Origin: Streptomyces gossypii
Lineage (GTDB): Bacteria > Actinomycetota > Actinomycetes > Streptomycetales > Streptomycetaceae
Assembly (NCBI RefSeq): GCF_025165795.1
Contig: NZ_JAJAGO010000006.1
Span: 248,001 to 312,000 of the forward strand
Length of the DNA: 64,000 nt
Direction of reading: 5' to 3'
Shown here one piece after another: positions 1 to 8,900 of this stretch; the stretch's first letter is position 1, and every line of letters begins with the position of its first letter. The translations under genes and the position numbers were made by a program. The notes beneath the pieces were generated by a model that worked only from the letters and a program-made list of their open reading frames with translations, did no database searches and was not told the origin of the DNA.

Positions 1-50
1 CGATCGCTCTACCGCTGGTGATCAACGACCTCTGGGAGCAGGCACCATGA
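1..50 (+). CDS. C-terminal end of an upstream phage gene (partial)
   Basis: The frame that starts at base 3 is open from the window edge and ends at the TGA at 48-50. It encodes the tail IALPLVINDLWEQAP. The next gene's ATG (47-49) overlaps this stop as ATGA, the translational coupling seen throughout this late operon. Its place just before the tail genes suggests a head-tail joining or minor structural protein. Too little is visible to name it. Confidence 0.55.
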   Translation, partial: IALPLVINDLWEQAP

Positions 51-346
51 CCGATCCGGTGATCATCGTGACGCACACCGTCATGGACGGGCAGGTCGCC
101 CGCTGGTACCGCAGCGTGCAGGACGCGACCACCTATCGGGCGGTCCTCAGCGCCTCCCGCAACGGCGTCAAGCTCCAGTCCGGCGAGTACCTGACCGACG
201 TCCCCGACGCCTGGATCACAGCGGCCCGCGACGCACACGCCGAGCTGTCCGCGGGCCGGGACGCAGATGTGCGACGGCTCGCAACGCATCGACACCGCGG
301 CTTCACCAACGGACCCATCGAGGCCATCGAAGAGGGTGGCGCCTGA
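47..346 (+). CDS. small phage protein between head and tail genes, unknown function
   Basis: A 99-residue protein I do not recognise from sequence. It is soluble and mostly polar, with a basic HRHRG patch near the end and no signal peptide or membrane segment. The ATG overlaps the previous stop (ATGA), and its own TGA at 344-346 overlaps the ATG of the tail-tube-like gene, so it is tightly co-translated with structural genes. In siphoviruses this slot, just before the tail tube, usually holds head-tail connector or tail-completion proteins. A connector role is therefore a positional guess only. Confidence 0.7.
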   Translation: MTDPVIIVTHTVMDGQVARWYRSVQDATTYRAVLSASRNGVKLQSGEYLTDVPDAWITAARDAHAELSAGRDADVRRLATHRHRGFTNGPIEAIEEGGA

Positions 347-1101
347 TGTCCAAGCAGTCGGGTCTCGGTGACCAGCTCCTTGTCTCCGGCTATGTCCTCG
401 GCGGGGATGTGCAGGCGCTGGGCAACATCTCCGGCGGCAACTCCCCGCTCAATGTCACCGGCATCACGAAGAGCGCGCACGAGCGCATCGGCGGACGACG
501 GGACGGCGCCATCGAGTACACCACCTTCTTCAACCCGGCCCCCGACCAGGCTCATGAGCGGCTGTCCGCGCTGCCCACCGGCGACCAGCTGGTCACCTAC
601 CTGCGCGGTGAAGGCATCGGCCGCCCAGCCGCCTGCCTCAACTCCCGGCAGATCGGCTACGACGGAAGCCGCGCAGACGACGGCGCGCTGACCTTCAGCG
701 TGTCGGCGCAGGCCAACGGCTACGGGCTGGAGTGGTGCACGCAGCTGACGGACGGCATCCGCACGGATGCTGCGGCGACGGCTGGCACCAGTGTGGATCT
801 CGGCACCGGCTCCACCGCGCACGGCCTTCAGGCGTACCTGCACGTCGTGTCCTTCACCGGGACGGACGTGACGATCACTATCGAGGAGTCCTCGGACGAC
901 GCCGCGGCCGATGCGTGGGCGCCCGTCACCGGCGGCGCGTTCATGGCGGTGGACGAGGGCCCGACGTGGGAGCGGCTCGAGACAGCCCGTGATCAGACCG
1001 TGGAGCGCTACCTCCGCGTCACCACTTCCACAACGGGCGGTTTCACCGATCTGCAGTTCTGCGTCCTGGTAGCCCGCAACGATGTCGAGACGAGGTTCTG
1101 A
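346..1101 (+). CDS. major tail (tube-like) protein
   Basis: A 251-residue protein beginning MSKQSGLG, with a beta-rich, Thr/Gly/Ser-rich sequence typical of Streptomyces phage tail-tube proteins. The motif VTGITKSAHER lies at about residues 37-47. A very similar N-terminus (KQSGLG, then VTGI-KSA-ER) recurs in the gene at 1538, so the two are paralogues. It lies before the tail assembly chaperone and tape measure, the canonical tube position. The C-terminal half (about 150-251) could be an extra beta-sandwich (FTGTDVTITIEES, RYLRVTTSTTGG) like the decorations fused to some tube proteins. Assignment rests on order and paralogy, because sequence conservation in this family is low. Confidence 0.7.
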   Translation: MSKQSGLGDQLLVSGYVLGGDVQALGNISGGNSPLNVTGITKSAHERIGGRRDGAIEYTTFFNPAPDQAHERLSALPTGDQLVTYLRGEGIGRPAACLNSRQIGYDGSRADDGALTFSVSAQANGYGLEWCTQLTDGIRTDAAATAGTSVDLGTGSTAHGLQAYLHVVSFTGTDVTITIEESSDDAAADAWAPVTGGAFMAVDEGPTWERLETARDQTVERYLRVTTSTTGGFTDLQFCVLVARNDVETRF

Positions 1102-1532
1102 TGCAGATGTCCAGGGTTGATCCGAACCATCCGGTGCAGGCGTACCAGACGTACCAGATCGTCAGCCCGCCGGACCGGCTCGTGCGTGCGGCGTGCGAGC
1201 AGGTGGGCTGCCAGGCGTGGGCCCACGGCTGGGAGTCGGTGGTGGACGAGGCCACTGAGCTGGGGCAGCGGCAGGCCGCGCACATTCGGCAACGGTCGCA
1301 GCGCACGTACCGGGAGCAGCGCACTCAGGCCGGGCTGACGGTGTTCCGGTTCGAACCTGGTCAGCGCTGCTTCGCCGAGCATTCGACCCGGCCGGAGTTG
1401 TACGCGGTGCGAGACGGGGACCACCGCGGCAACCCCACCGGCCGCACCCGCACGCACTCCCGGCCCGCCGACTGGGTCGAGGACTTCGGCGAGCACCAGC
1501 AGCACATCGCTGACCAGCACGAGAAGGGATAG
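1101..1532 (+). CDS. phage protein between two tail-tube paralogues, unknown function
   Basis: A 143-residue, strongly charged, Gln/Arg/His-rich protein with no membrane segment. It contains Cys at about residues 32 and 36 and a Cys-Phe pair near 90, but no recognisable zinc-ribbon spacing. The ATG at 1101 overlaps the previous TGA (1099-1101). The protein resembles the hypothetical proteins often present in Streptomyces phage tail modules. Its place between two tube-like proteins suggests a tail-terminator, tail-completion or morphogenesis role, but nothing in the sequence proves it. Confidence 0.65.
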   Translation: MQMSRVDPNHPVQAYQTYQIVSPPDRLVRAACEQVGCQAWAHGWESVVDEATELGQRQAAHIRQRSQRTYREQRTQAGLTVFRFEPGQRCFAEHSTRPELYAVRDGDHRGNPTGRTRTHSRPADWVEDFGEHQQHIADQHEKG

Positions 1533-1537
1533 CCACC

Positions 1538-1951
1538 ATGGCAAAGCAAAGCGGCCTCGGGTGGAGCGTGTGCTCTGTCGATGACAGCGCGGGCGCGCCG
1601 CAGGACATCCGCAACGACGTGACCAACCTGGAGTTCGCCACGCCCAGGGCCGTCCAAGATGTAACGGGTATCGACAAGAGCGCGATGGAGCGCCTGCTGC
1701 TCCTGGCCGATTTCAGCATCACCTTGAACGGCGTGGCCAACTACGCCGAGAACATGTCGCACGACGTGTTCAAGACCGTGCCCTCCACCTCGGTGGCGCG
1801 CACCACCACGCTCACCGTCTCCGGCCAGACCCTCGCCAACGAGTGCCTCTACACGGACTATCCGCTGTCCCGATCGGACTCCGGTGAACTGACATGGGCC
1901 GTACCTGGCGTGCTCGCCGACGGTGTCGTGCCTGTCTGGTCGGCGGCCTGA
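1538..1951 (+). CDS. second tail-tube-like protein
   Basis: A 137-residue protein that starts MAKQSGLGWSV and carries VTGIDKSAMERL at about 43-54, matching the N-terminal pattern of the longer protein at 346-1101. The core ITLNGVANYAENMSHDVFKTVPST and the Thr-rich strands that follow fit a single tube-like beta-sandwich without the extra C-terminal domain. A good ribosome binding site (GAGAAGGG, 1520-1528) precedes the ATG. One of the pair is probably the main tube subunit and the other a minor or capping subunit. Which is which cannot be told here. Confidence 0.65.
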   Translation: MAKQSGLGWSVCSVDDSAGAPQDIRNDVTNLEFATPRAVQDVTGIDKSAMERLLLLADFSITLNGVANYAENMSHDVFKTVPSTSVARTTTLTVSGQTLANECLYTDYPLSRSDSGELTWAVPGVLADGVVPVWSAA

Positions 1952-1952
1952 C

Positions 1953-2414
1953 ATGGGATACAAGCGCAAGCGCCGCACCTATGACCTGGACTTCACCGGG
2001 ACCGAGGACGCCGGCCTCCAGGTCCGCATGGGTGGGCTGTCCGTTGCGGAGATGCTGCGAATCCAGGGCATCACCGAGCCGACGGAGGACGACGAGCGGT
2101 GGGGCTTCGAGCTGCTCGCCTCGCGGCTCATCTCCTGGAACCTTGAGGAGGAAGAGGACGGCCGGCCTGTGCCGTGCACGCTGGACGCCATCCTTGAGCT
2201 GGATTGGGACTTCGTCACGCGGATCAATGAGGCGTGGGTCGACGCGATCGGCGGCGTGTCCGGCCCTTTGGAGAGCAGCTCGCCCGCTGGCGGGCCGTCC
2301 CCGGTGGTACAGATTCCGATGGCACCCCTGTCACCAAGCCCCGCGAGCTGGTCCGCGCCGAATGGATCCTCGGGCTCTGCCGTACCTTCCACGTTCTCCC
2401 CAGCAGCCTCCTAG
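1953..2414 (+). CDS. tail assembly chaperone, short (unshifted) product
   Basis: A 153-residue product from the ATG at 1953, which follows the previous stop immediately. The N-terminus is basic (MGYKRKRR) and the body is acidic and helical, as in G-type tail assembly chaperones that coat the tape measure protein before tube polymerisation. The gene sits directly upstream of the tape measure. After the slippery heptamer at 2264-2270 the zero frame turns into a low-complexity Ser/Pro/Ala tail (SSSPAGGPSP onwards), which is what a non-selected frame looks like. A longer open frame starts upstream at 1923, but it overlaps the preceding gene, so the 1953 start is preferred. Confidence 0.8.
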   Translation: MGYKRKRRTYDLDFTGTEDAGLQVRMGGLSVAEMLRIQGITEPTEDDERWGFELLASRLISWNLEEEEDGRPVPCTLDAILELDWDFVTRINEAWVDAIGGVSGPLESSSPAGGPSPVVQIPMAPLSPSPASWSAPNGSSGSAVPSTFSPAAS

Positions 2415-2506
2415 ACGAGGACGCCGAGCTGATGCGTCTCCTCGCCATCGAGGAGGCCGGCACACCCACACCCGACCAGACGCCGGAGGGAGGCGACGAT
2501 GGCTAA
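1953..2506 (+). CDS. tail assembly chaperone, -1 frameshift (GT-type) product
   Basis: Reading 1953-2270 in the first frame and then slipping back one base onto 2270 gives a continuous protein of about 184 residues. The second part (GEQLARWRAVPGG to the TGA at 2504-2506) looks like real protein: RELVRAEWILGLCRTFHVLPSSLLDEDAELMR is helical and resembles the T domain of GT chaperones. In lambda and many siphoviruses a small fraction of ribosomes make this fusion and the G:GT ratio controls tail assembly. The heptamer CCCTTTG lies in the correct X_XXY_YYZ phase. An ATG at 2234 opens the second frame but has no ribosome binding site. Mass spectrometry would settle it. Confidence 0.82.
2264..2270 (+). 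promoter_or_regulatory. -1 programmed ribosomal frameshift slippery site
   Basis: CCCTTTG is read as (gg)C CCT TTG in the zero frame, a perfect X_XXY_YYZ heptamer that re-pairs as CCC TTT after a one-base backward slip. It sits where the coding quality passes from the first frame to the second. The GC-rich downstream stretch, including CGCCCGCTGGCGGGC at 2281-2295, can form a hairpin that may stimulate slipping. Confidence 0.82.
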
Positions 2507-4532
2507 CACCGTGTCGATCACCATCCGGGCGCAGAACCGGACGCGGTCCGCTTTCAACGGCGTTGACCGCAGCCTGCGGCGTACGCAGGCGCGGCTGCTG
2601 CGTGCCTCCCGCAACAGCACGCATTTCAGCGGCGCTCTGCGGACCACCGCGCGTGGCCTGGGTGTTCTCCGGACTGGTCTTCAGGCGGCTGGGCGTGGCA
2701 CGGGCGCGCTCATCTCCGGGTTCGGCGCGCTGACCGGGGCGGCGGGGAAGAGTAAGGGCGGCATCGCGCTGGTGGCAGTCGGGTTGGCGCTGCTGGGGCC
2801 GGCCGCCAGCGCGCTTGCGGCGATCCTCACCGTGGGGCTGGGCGCCGCGTTCATTGGGCTGGGCGCGATGGCGTTGAAGGGCGATAAGCAAGTCAAGGCC
2901 GCTTTTTCGGGAATGAAAGACAACGTTGTCAGTACGGTGAAAGAGGCCGCCGCGCCGATGAAGCCGTACCTCATCGACGGCATGAATCTGGTGGCCAGCG
3001 AGGCGCGGAAGATGAAGCCCGCACTGACGCAAGCCTTCTCCAGTGCGGGGCCGCTGATTCGGCCTCTGACCGAGGGCCTCCTCGGCCTGGCAAAAGGCGC
3101 GATGCCTGGATTCAACGCATCGTTGTCCCGGTCCGGTCCGATAATGCAGGGCTTCAAAGAGGCGCTCGGCGATATCGGCACAGGAGTCGGTGACTTCTTC
3201 GACACGATAACCGCCGGGTCCAACAGCCAGGCACTGGGCGACACTTGGCGGCAGATGGGCGCCGGGATCAACAGCTTGCTGGATTCGCTGGGTGGGCTGA
3301 TGGATACCCTCATCGGCAGCAAGACCGCGACGCTCGCCATGGCCGCAACCTTTGGGCAATTGAAGTTGGTGATCGAGGGCGTAAACGCCATGTTCAAGGG
3401 CCTAGAAGCAGGGCTCGGCCTGGTCGACAAGGTAACGGGAGGCTTCGTCTCGAAGGTTGCGGACGAGGTCACACCGACCACCAAGAAGTGGAAGTCCGCC
3501 CTGTCGGAGGCGGGTGAAGCCGCGAAGGAGAATTCACGCTCCCTCAAGTCGTTGATGTCGGCGATGGAGGCACTCAACGAAAAGGCGCGCGGCAGCCTGG
3601 ACGCGCAGGCTGGGTTCGAGCAGGCCATTGATGATGTGGCTGAGGCGGCAAAGAAGAACGCCAACTCGCTCCGCATGTCCGGCGGGGAACTCGACCTGAA
3701 CAGCCAGAAGTCCAGGGACGCGTACGGAGCGTTGTCCGGCCTGGCCGGGGCTACAAAGGAAGCCGCTACCGCAGCGGGCAAGAACGGGGCTGCCTGGTCC
3801 AAGGTGAACGGCATCTACACGCGCGGCCGCAAGAAGTTGGTGGACGCGGCGATGCAGATGGGCCTGACACGTGTGGAGGCGCAGAAACTCGCTGGGCAGA
3901 TTCTGCGGACGCCGAACAAGACCGCCCAGTTGAAGGGGAATCTGAAAGACCTAGCGAAGAAGGTCAAGCAGGCGAAAGAGAAGATCAAGTCTGTTCCGCA
4001 GTGGAAGTTGTCGAGTATGCGGGGCACGCTCTCGGACTTGTCGCGGAAGGTCGCGGACGCGAAGAGGAAACTCCGGTCCGTGCCGAAGTCCAAGCGGTCG
4101 TCCCTGCGCGCGACGATCGCCGACCTGGAGCAGAAGATCCGCACAGCGAAGGCCCGCATCGCGTCGGTGCGCGGCAAGACCGTGACCATCACCACGGTCC
4201 TCTCAACGATCGGCGGAGGTATTGCCGGTATGTACGCGTCTGGTGGTGTGGTGGGGGCGCAGCATGCGGCGGAGGGGGGTCCGCGTGGTGGTCGGGTGCT
4301 GGTGGGTGAGCAGGGGCCGGAGATCGTACGTCTGCCGGGCGGATCGTCGGTGACGCCGCACGGTCAGACGCGGCGGATCCTGGAGGGCTCACGCGGCGGC
4401 GGTGGCGGGCGGACGGTGATTGAGCTGCGCTCTGACGGCTCACGCCTCGCGGAGCTGCTGCTGGAGGTCCTGCGTAAAAGCATCCGGGACCGCGGCGGCG
4501 ACGTCCAGGTCGTGCTCGGGCAGGGCCGCTGA
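2499..4532 (+). CDS. tape measure protein
   Basis: A 677-residue protein that sets tail length and guides DNA ejection. The N-terminus is helical and basic (VSITIRAQNRTRSAFNGVDRSLRRT, given here in part), followed by long hydrophobic Ala/Gly/Leu segments at about 88-125 that could insert in membrane. A repeat region near 480-570 contains three copies of about 29 residues sharing L-x-D-L-x-x-K-V-x-x-A-K-x-K-I/L-x-S-V-P, a ruler-like coiled coil. The Gly-rich C-terminus (MYASGGVVG, GGRVLVGEQGPEIVRLPGGS) is a hallmark of actinophage tape measure proteins. At 677 residues it is short, predicting a short tail. The ATG overlaps the end of the chaperone frame. Confidence 0.9.
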   Translation: MANTVSITIRAQNRTRSAFNGVDRSLRRTQARLLRASRNSTHFSGALRTTARGLGVLRTGLQAAGRGTGALISGFGALTGAAGKSKGGIALVAVGLALLGPAASALAAILTVGLGAAFIGLGAMALKGDKQVKAAFSGMKDNVVSTVKEAAAPMKPYLIDGMNLVASEARKMKPALTQAFSSAGPLIRPLTEGLLGLAKGAMPGFNASLSRSGPIMQGFKEALGDIGTGVGDFFDTITAGSNSQALGDTWRQMGAGINSLLDSLGGLMDTLIGSKTATLAMAATFGQLKLVIEGVNAMFKGLEAGLGLVDKVTGGFVSKVADEVTPTTKKWKSALSEAGEAAKENSRSLKSLMSAMEALNEKARGSLDAQAGFEQAIDDVAEAAKKNANSLRMSGGELDLNSQKSRDAYGALSGLAGATKEAATAAGKNGAAWSKVNGIYTRGRKKLVDAAMQMGLTRVEAQKLAGQILRTPNKTAQLKGNLKDLAKKVKQAKEKIKSVPQWKLSSMRGTLSDLSRKVADAKRKLRSVPKSKRSSLRATIADLEQKIRTAKARIASVRGKTVTITTVLSTIGGGIAGMYASGGVVGAQHAAEGGPRGGRVLVGEQGPEIVRLPGGSSVTPHGQTRRILEGSRGGGGGRTVIELRSDGSRLAELLLEVLRKSIRDRGGDVQVVLGQGR

Positions 4533-7500
4533 TGGCGTGGCCGGAGGACCGCCTAGACGTGGTGGTGGAGGCGTACCTGTCGGGGGCGTGGCGGGACATC
4601 ACCGAACATGTGTATGGGCACGACCGGGGCGAGATCGCAATCACCAGGGGCAGGGCGAATGAGTCGTCGTCGCTGGAGCCGTCGCGGGTTACGGCGACGC
4701 TCAACAACCGTGACGGCCGGTACAGCCCCCGCAACCCCAACTCGCCGTACTACGGCGGGTTCGGCAGGAACGCACCAATGCTCGTGTGGGTGCGCGGCCT
4801 GGAGCCCTACCTGTGGATACCTGACGGCGGCTCCCGAGCCAGCGTCGCCTCCGGCAGCGCTCTTGACCTGACCACCGACCTGGACGTCCGGATCGAGCTG
4901 TCACTGGACAAAAACCCGACCCAATCCAGTACGTACGCGGCACGGGTCAACGAGATCGCCGCGCGCTACAACACCACCGGGGATCAACGCTCCTGGCGGC
5001 TGTTGATGAACACTTTGGGACAGCCTCAACTCGGCTGGTCACCGGACGGTGTCACCGTCGCCCCTCAGCTGGCGGCTGACACGCTCGTGCCCTACGCGTC
5101 GGGCGCAAGATTCACCGTCCGCGTCACCTTGGATGTCGACAACGGCAGCGGCGGCCACACCGCTCGGTTCTTCACCGCACCTACCCTGGCTGGGCCGTGG
5201 ACCCAGCTCGGCGACCCAGTCACCGGCACCGGTACCACCTCCATCTACAACCCTGCCGACGCAGCGCTGGAGATCGGCGATGTCACGTCTCTCGGGTTTG
5301 GGACGGGCGCCGGCCGCTACTACGGGATGGAACTGCGGGACGGCATCGGCGGAACGCTTTTGGCGGACCCGGATTTCACCGCCCAGACACCGGGCATCAC
5401 GTCGTTCACCGACGACGCCGGCAACCTGTGGGAGCTCCAGGGTGCGGCGCTGATCACCGACATGTACCGGCGTATCCGAGCGGAGGTGCCGGCCTGGCCC
5501 ACCCGGTGGACGACGGGCGGGCTGGACGTGTGGACCGAGGTCGAGGCTGCGGGAATCACGCGCCGCCTCGGACAGGGTGCTGCGCCGCTTCAGTCGACGC
5601 TGCGCCGCCGCATCCCGAGCGGGCTTCCGTTGGCGTACTGGCCGATGGAGGAGGGCACGGACGCCACAGTCGCGTACAGCCCGATAGAGGGTGTGCCCGC
5701 GATGCACGCCCCCCGCATGACCTGGGCAGCGGACTCCAGCCTGCCGGGGTCTGATGCGCTGCCCACGCTCGGGGATTCGTCCCTGCTGTATGCCCGCGTG
5801 CCCCGCGCCGCGGCAGACGGCTGGCATGTGGAGCTGGTCTACAAGCTGGAGACGCTGCCGACCACCAGGCGCACGATGCTCGAGGTCAACTTGGTCGGCA
5901 GCACAGTTTCCACCGTGCTGGTGCTGATCGACTCCGGGCAGATCCGCCTGGAGTTGCACGACGTCGACGGCACGGTACTGGGTGCCGCATCGCTGACAGA
6001 TGCGGGGGCGCTGGCTGACTTTGTGGGCGTCTGGAACCGGCTGCGAATTTTCACCGCTGTCGATCCGGGCAGTGGTGACACGTACTTCCACATCAGCTGG
6101 CGTGACGTCATCACCGACATCAGCTGGTACGTGCGCTGGCCCCTATCAACCGACGCGGGCCGCGTCGTGTCCATCGACGGAGACTGGGGCTCCGACCTCA
6201 ACGGCATGGCGATCGGGCACCTCGCCGTCTTCGACATCCCAGGGACCTTCGGCGCGGGACACTCGGTCCCGAACGTGAGCATCTACGACAGCGCGGACGA
6301 AGCCTTCGCAGGTGAGCGGACGTGGCATCGCCTCCGCCGCCTCGCGGAAGAGGAGGACCTACCCCTCATCTACAGCGGCGACTTCTATGAGAGCCAGCAG
6401 GTCGGGCCGCAGCAGATCGACACCGTGCTCACCAACGTGCAGGCCGCGGCCGATGTGGATGGCGGCATGCTGATCGAGCAGCGGGAAACCCTGGGGATGG
6501 CGTACCGGGCGCGGGACACCCTCTACAACCAGGCGTCCGCCCTGACCTTGGACTACATGGTGTCTGGCGAGATCATGCCGGGCCTGGAGCCGGTGGACGA
6601 TGACCAGGCGTTGCGCAACTGGGTGACGGTCAGCCGGGATGGCGGGTCCAGTGCGGATGCGGTGGAGGAGGAGGGGCCGCTGTCGATCGCGCCGCCGCCG
6701 GATGGCGCCGGGGTGTACAACGAGGCGGTCAGCGTCAACGCGTACACGGATGAGCAGCTGCCGCAGCTGGCGGCGTGGCGGCTGCACCTCGGCACGGTGG
6801 ATGAGGCCCGCTACCCGCAGGTGTCCGTCAATCTGCGCACGGCCCCGCACCTGATCACGCAGGTGATGTCTCTGGACGTGGGCGACATCATCACCCTCAC
6901 CAACTTGCCGCCGTGGTTGGCGCCGGGCGATGTCCGTCTGCGCGTCGAGGGCTACACCGAGATCCTCAACGCCTTCCGGTGGGAGATCACGTTCAACTGC
7001 TCAGCGGCGTCACCGTGGCTGGTCGCCACCCTGGTGGAAGGCACCACGGTCGAGGAGGGTTTCGAGGACGCCACGCTGGACGTGACCATCGCCGATGCCG
7101 GTGACCTGCCGTGGGCGCGCGCCAGCGACCAGGCACACACCGGCACCTGGTCCCTCAAGTCCGGGGCCATCACCCACGGCCAGACCAGTGATGCTGTCCT
7201 CGAACTCCCGCCGAACGCGGATGAGCTGGTCTTCTGGTACAGGGTCTCCAGCGAGCCGAACTTCGACTACCTCCGCGTCCTCCTCGACGGCCTGGAACGC
7301 ATCAAGACTTCGGGTGAGGTCGGCTGGACGCGCGCGGTGGTCGACGTGTCCGGCGCCAGTACCGTCACCTTCCGGTACAGCAAGGACGTGGGTGACACTG
7401 CGGGCAGTGACGCGGCGTGGATCGATGACCTCACCATCGCGGTGCCGGCGGACGCCGGGGCGGATCAGCCGAACCGGGTCGACACGACGGGCTCCCAGCT

Positions 7501-8371
7501 GGAGCGGGAGGTGACCGAAACCGGCACGCAGCTGGTGGTGCACACGCCGCAGGACGGGCAGATCACCCGCGCGGTGTGGGTGTGCTCGGCCGGGGCCTGC
7601 GCCTCGGTGGAGGATCTCCCACTGGATGTGCGGGTGGGCGGGGAGGTGGTGCGCGCCACCGCGATCACACCGCTGGCCTACGACTCGTTCGGTCGGGTCG
7701 TCGCGTCCGGCTGGGGGACGGCGGACTCCGGGCAGACATGGGTCACCACCGGCACCCCCGCCGACTACGCCGTGAACGGCAGCGCGGGCACCATCACCCT
7801 CACCTCGGCGCCGTCCACGACCCGGTTCGCCCAGGCTCCGGAGGAGCTCGGCGGCTGCGAGATCACCGTCACCATCACCCCGTCCCAGCTCGCGACCGGC
7901 GCGGAGTTCCTGCCTGCGGTGCTGCTCCGCGCGTCCGGCTCCCTCTACTACCGGTGCCGCCTCCTGCTCGGCACCTCCGGCTCCGTCAGCTTGCAGGTGA
8001 CGCAGACGACCACCGTGGTGGCCACCGGCACTACCACCTGGACGTACGGGGCGGGGACTGCACTGCACATGCGGGTGCGGATCATCGGCCACCGCGTGAT
8101 GGGCCGCGTGTGGACTGACGCGGCGCCGGAGCCGTGTGTCTGGCACGTGGACGCGACGATCGCCAGCGGCCTGGTCGAGGTCGGCGCGGTAGGCGTCACC
8201 GGCAGCGCGTTCTCGGGCAACACCAACATCTCGCCGTCCTTCGCCTACGACGGTTTCGAGGTCGTGAACCCGCAGGCGATGACGGTCACCCGCTCCATCA
8301 ACGGCGTCACCAAGAGCCACACCGCCGGCACCTCTGTGGAGCTGGCCCAACCCGCGCACGTCGCGCTGTAG
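4532..8371 (+). CDS. large phage minor tail protein with lectin-like beta-sandwich domains
   Basis: A 1279-residue tail protein directly after the tape measure, where the distal tail and tail-associated proteins lie. The N-terminal region (about 1-95, with DITEHVYGHDRGEIAITRGR) resembles distal tail hub proteins. Regions near 95-280, 365-570 and 850-960 have concanavalin/LamG-like features such as LAYWPMEEGTDA, the usual start of a laminin-G-like fold, and WHVELVYKLETL. These probably bind cell-surface glycans. Residues about 610-830 resemble the hub/baseplate-like part. The C-terminal 230 residues are another beta-rich module. The ATG overlaps the tape measure stop (TGATG). Confidence 0.82.
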   Translation: MAWPEDRLDVVVEAYLSGAWRDITEHVYGHDRGEIAITRGRANESSSLEPSRVTATLNNRDGRYSPRNPNSPYYGGFGRNAPMLVWVRGLEPYLWIPDGGSRASVASGSALDLTTDLDVRIELSLDKNPTQSSTYAARVNEIAARYNTTGDQRSWRLLMNTLGQPQLGWSPDGVTVAPQLAADTLVPYASGARFTVRVTLDVDNGSGGHTARFFTAPTLAGPWTQLGDPVTGTGTTSIYNPADAALEIGDVTSLGFGTGAGRYYGMELRDGIGGTLLADPDFTAQTPGITSFTDDAGNLWELQGAALITDMYRRIRAEVPAWPTRWTTGGLDVWTEVEAAGITRRLGQGAAPLQSTLRRRIPSGLPLAYWPMEEGTDATVAYSPIEGVPAMHAPRMTWAADSSLPGSDALPTLGDSSLLYARVPRAAADGWHVELVYKLETLPTTRRTMLEVNLVGSTVSTVLVLIDSGQIRLELHDVDGTVLGAASLTDAGALADFVGVWNRLRIFTAVDPGSGDTYFHISWRDVITDISWYVRWPLSTDAGRVVSIDGDWGSDLNGMAIGHLAVFDIPGTFGAGHSVPNVSIYDSADEAFAGERTWHRLRRLAEEEDLPLIYSGDFYESQQVGPQQIDTVLTNVQAAADVDGGMLIEQRETLGMAYRARDTLYNQASALTLDYMVSGEIMPGLEPVDDDQALRNWVTVSRDGGSSADAVEEEGPLSIAPPPDGAGVYNEAVSVNAYTDEQLPQLAAWRLHLGTVDEARYPQVSVNLRTAPHLITQVMSLDVGDIITLTNLPPWLAPGDVRLRVEGYTEILNAFRWEITFNCSAASPWLVATLVEGTTVEEGFEDATLDVTIADAGDLPWARASDQAHTGTWSLKSGAITHGQTSDAVLELPPNADELVFWYRVSSEPNFDYLRVLLDGLERIKTSGEVGWTRAVVDVSGASTVTFRYSKDVGDTAGSDAAWIDDLTIAVPADAGADQPNRVDTTGSQLEREVTETGTQLVVHTPQDGQITRAVWVCSAGACASVEDLPLDVRVGGEVVRATAITPLAYDSFGRVVASGWGTADSGQTWVTTGTPADYAVNGSAGTITLTSAPSTTRFAQAPEELGGCEITVTITPSQLATGAEFLPAVLLRASGSLYYRCRLLLGTSGSVSLQVTQTTTVVATGTTTWTYGAGTALHMRVRIIGHRVMGRVWTDAAPEPCVWHVDATIASGLVEVGAVGVTGSAFSGNTNISPSFAYDGFEVVNPQAMTVTRSINGVTKSHTAGTSVELAQPAHVAL

Positions 8372-8383
8372 GAGGGGAGCACC

Positions 8384-8890
8384 GTGGCCGCAGTTGACTG
8401 GAAAGCCGGGATGCGGATCACTGCTGATCGGATGCGGGCGTCCGTTCCGCAGGCGTGGACGACGTGGACACCGACGTGGGACACGGTCACCGGCTCCGCC
8501 CTGCCGAGCTACGGCAACGCCGGGGTGACCGGCGAGTACGTGCAGTTCGGGCAGCTGTGCATGGGCCGCCTGGAGATCCAATTCGGTAGCACCACGTCCT
8601 TCGGCGTCGGCGCAACCGGCAGCGACAACTGGCAGTTCAGCACACCGATCACAGCAGCGGACACGACGTTGATCGCCGGGTGGGGCGAACTCCAAGACGA
8701 CGGCGGCAACAACCGATGCGGCACCCGGATCAGGATGAACACGGTCGACACTTTCGGGCTGGAGATCAGCAGCGGCGGGGTAAACGGCGCGGCCATCACC
8801 AACATCGGCGTTGTCGACGCCTCGGCGCCGTGGACGTGGCAAAGCGGCGACTGGATCCGCTTCTTCTTCATGTACGAGACAGCGAGCTGA
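8384..8890 (+). CDS. small phage tail or fibre protein
   Basis: A 168-residue, beta-rich protein started by GTG with a strong GGAGGGG site at 8371-8377. The opening AAVDWKAGMRITADRM and the WTTWTPTWDTVTGSALP that follows are typical of small Streptomyces phage and prophage proteins encoded just after the large tail protein, probably trimeric fibre heads or receptor-binding decorations. The C-terminal half is Gly/Thr/Trp-rich with alternating hydrophobic strands. There is no signal peptide. It sits between the main tail protein and the endolysin, which supports a virion surface role. Confidence 0.7.
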   Translation: MAAVDWKAGMRITADRMRASVPQAWTTWTPTWDTVTGSALPSYGNAGVTGEYVQFGQLCMGRLEIQFGSTTSFGVGATGSDNWQFSTPITAADTTLIAGWGELQDDGGNNRCGTRIRMNTVDTFGLEISSGGVNGAAITNIGVVDASAPWTWQSGDWIRFFFMYETAS

Positions 8891-8900
8891 GGAGGTTCTG

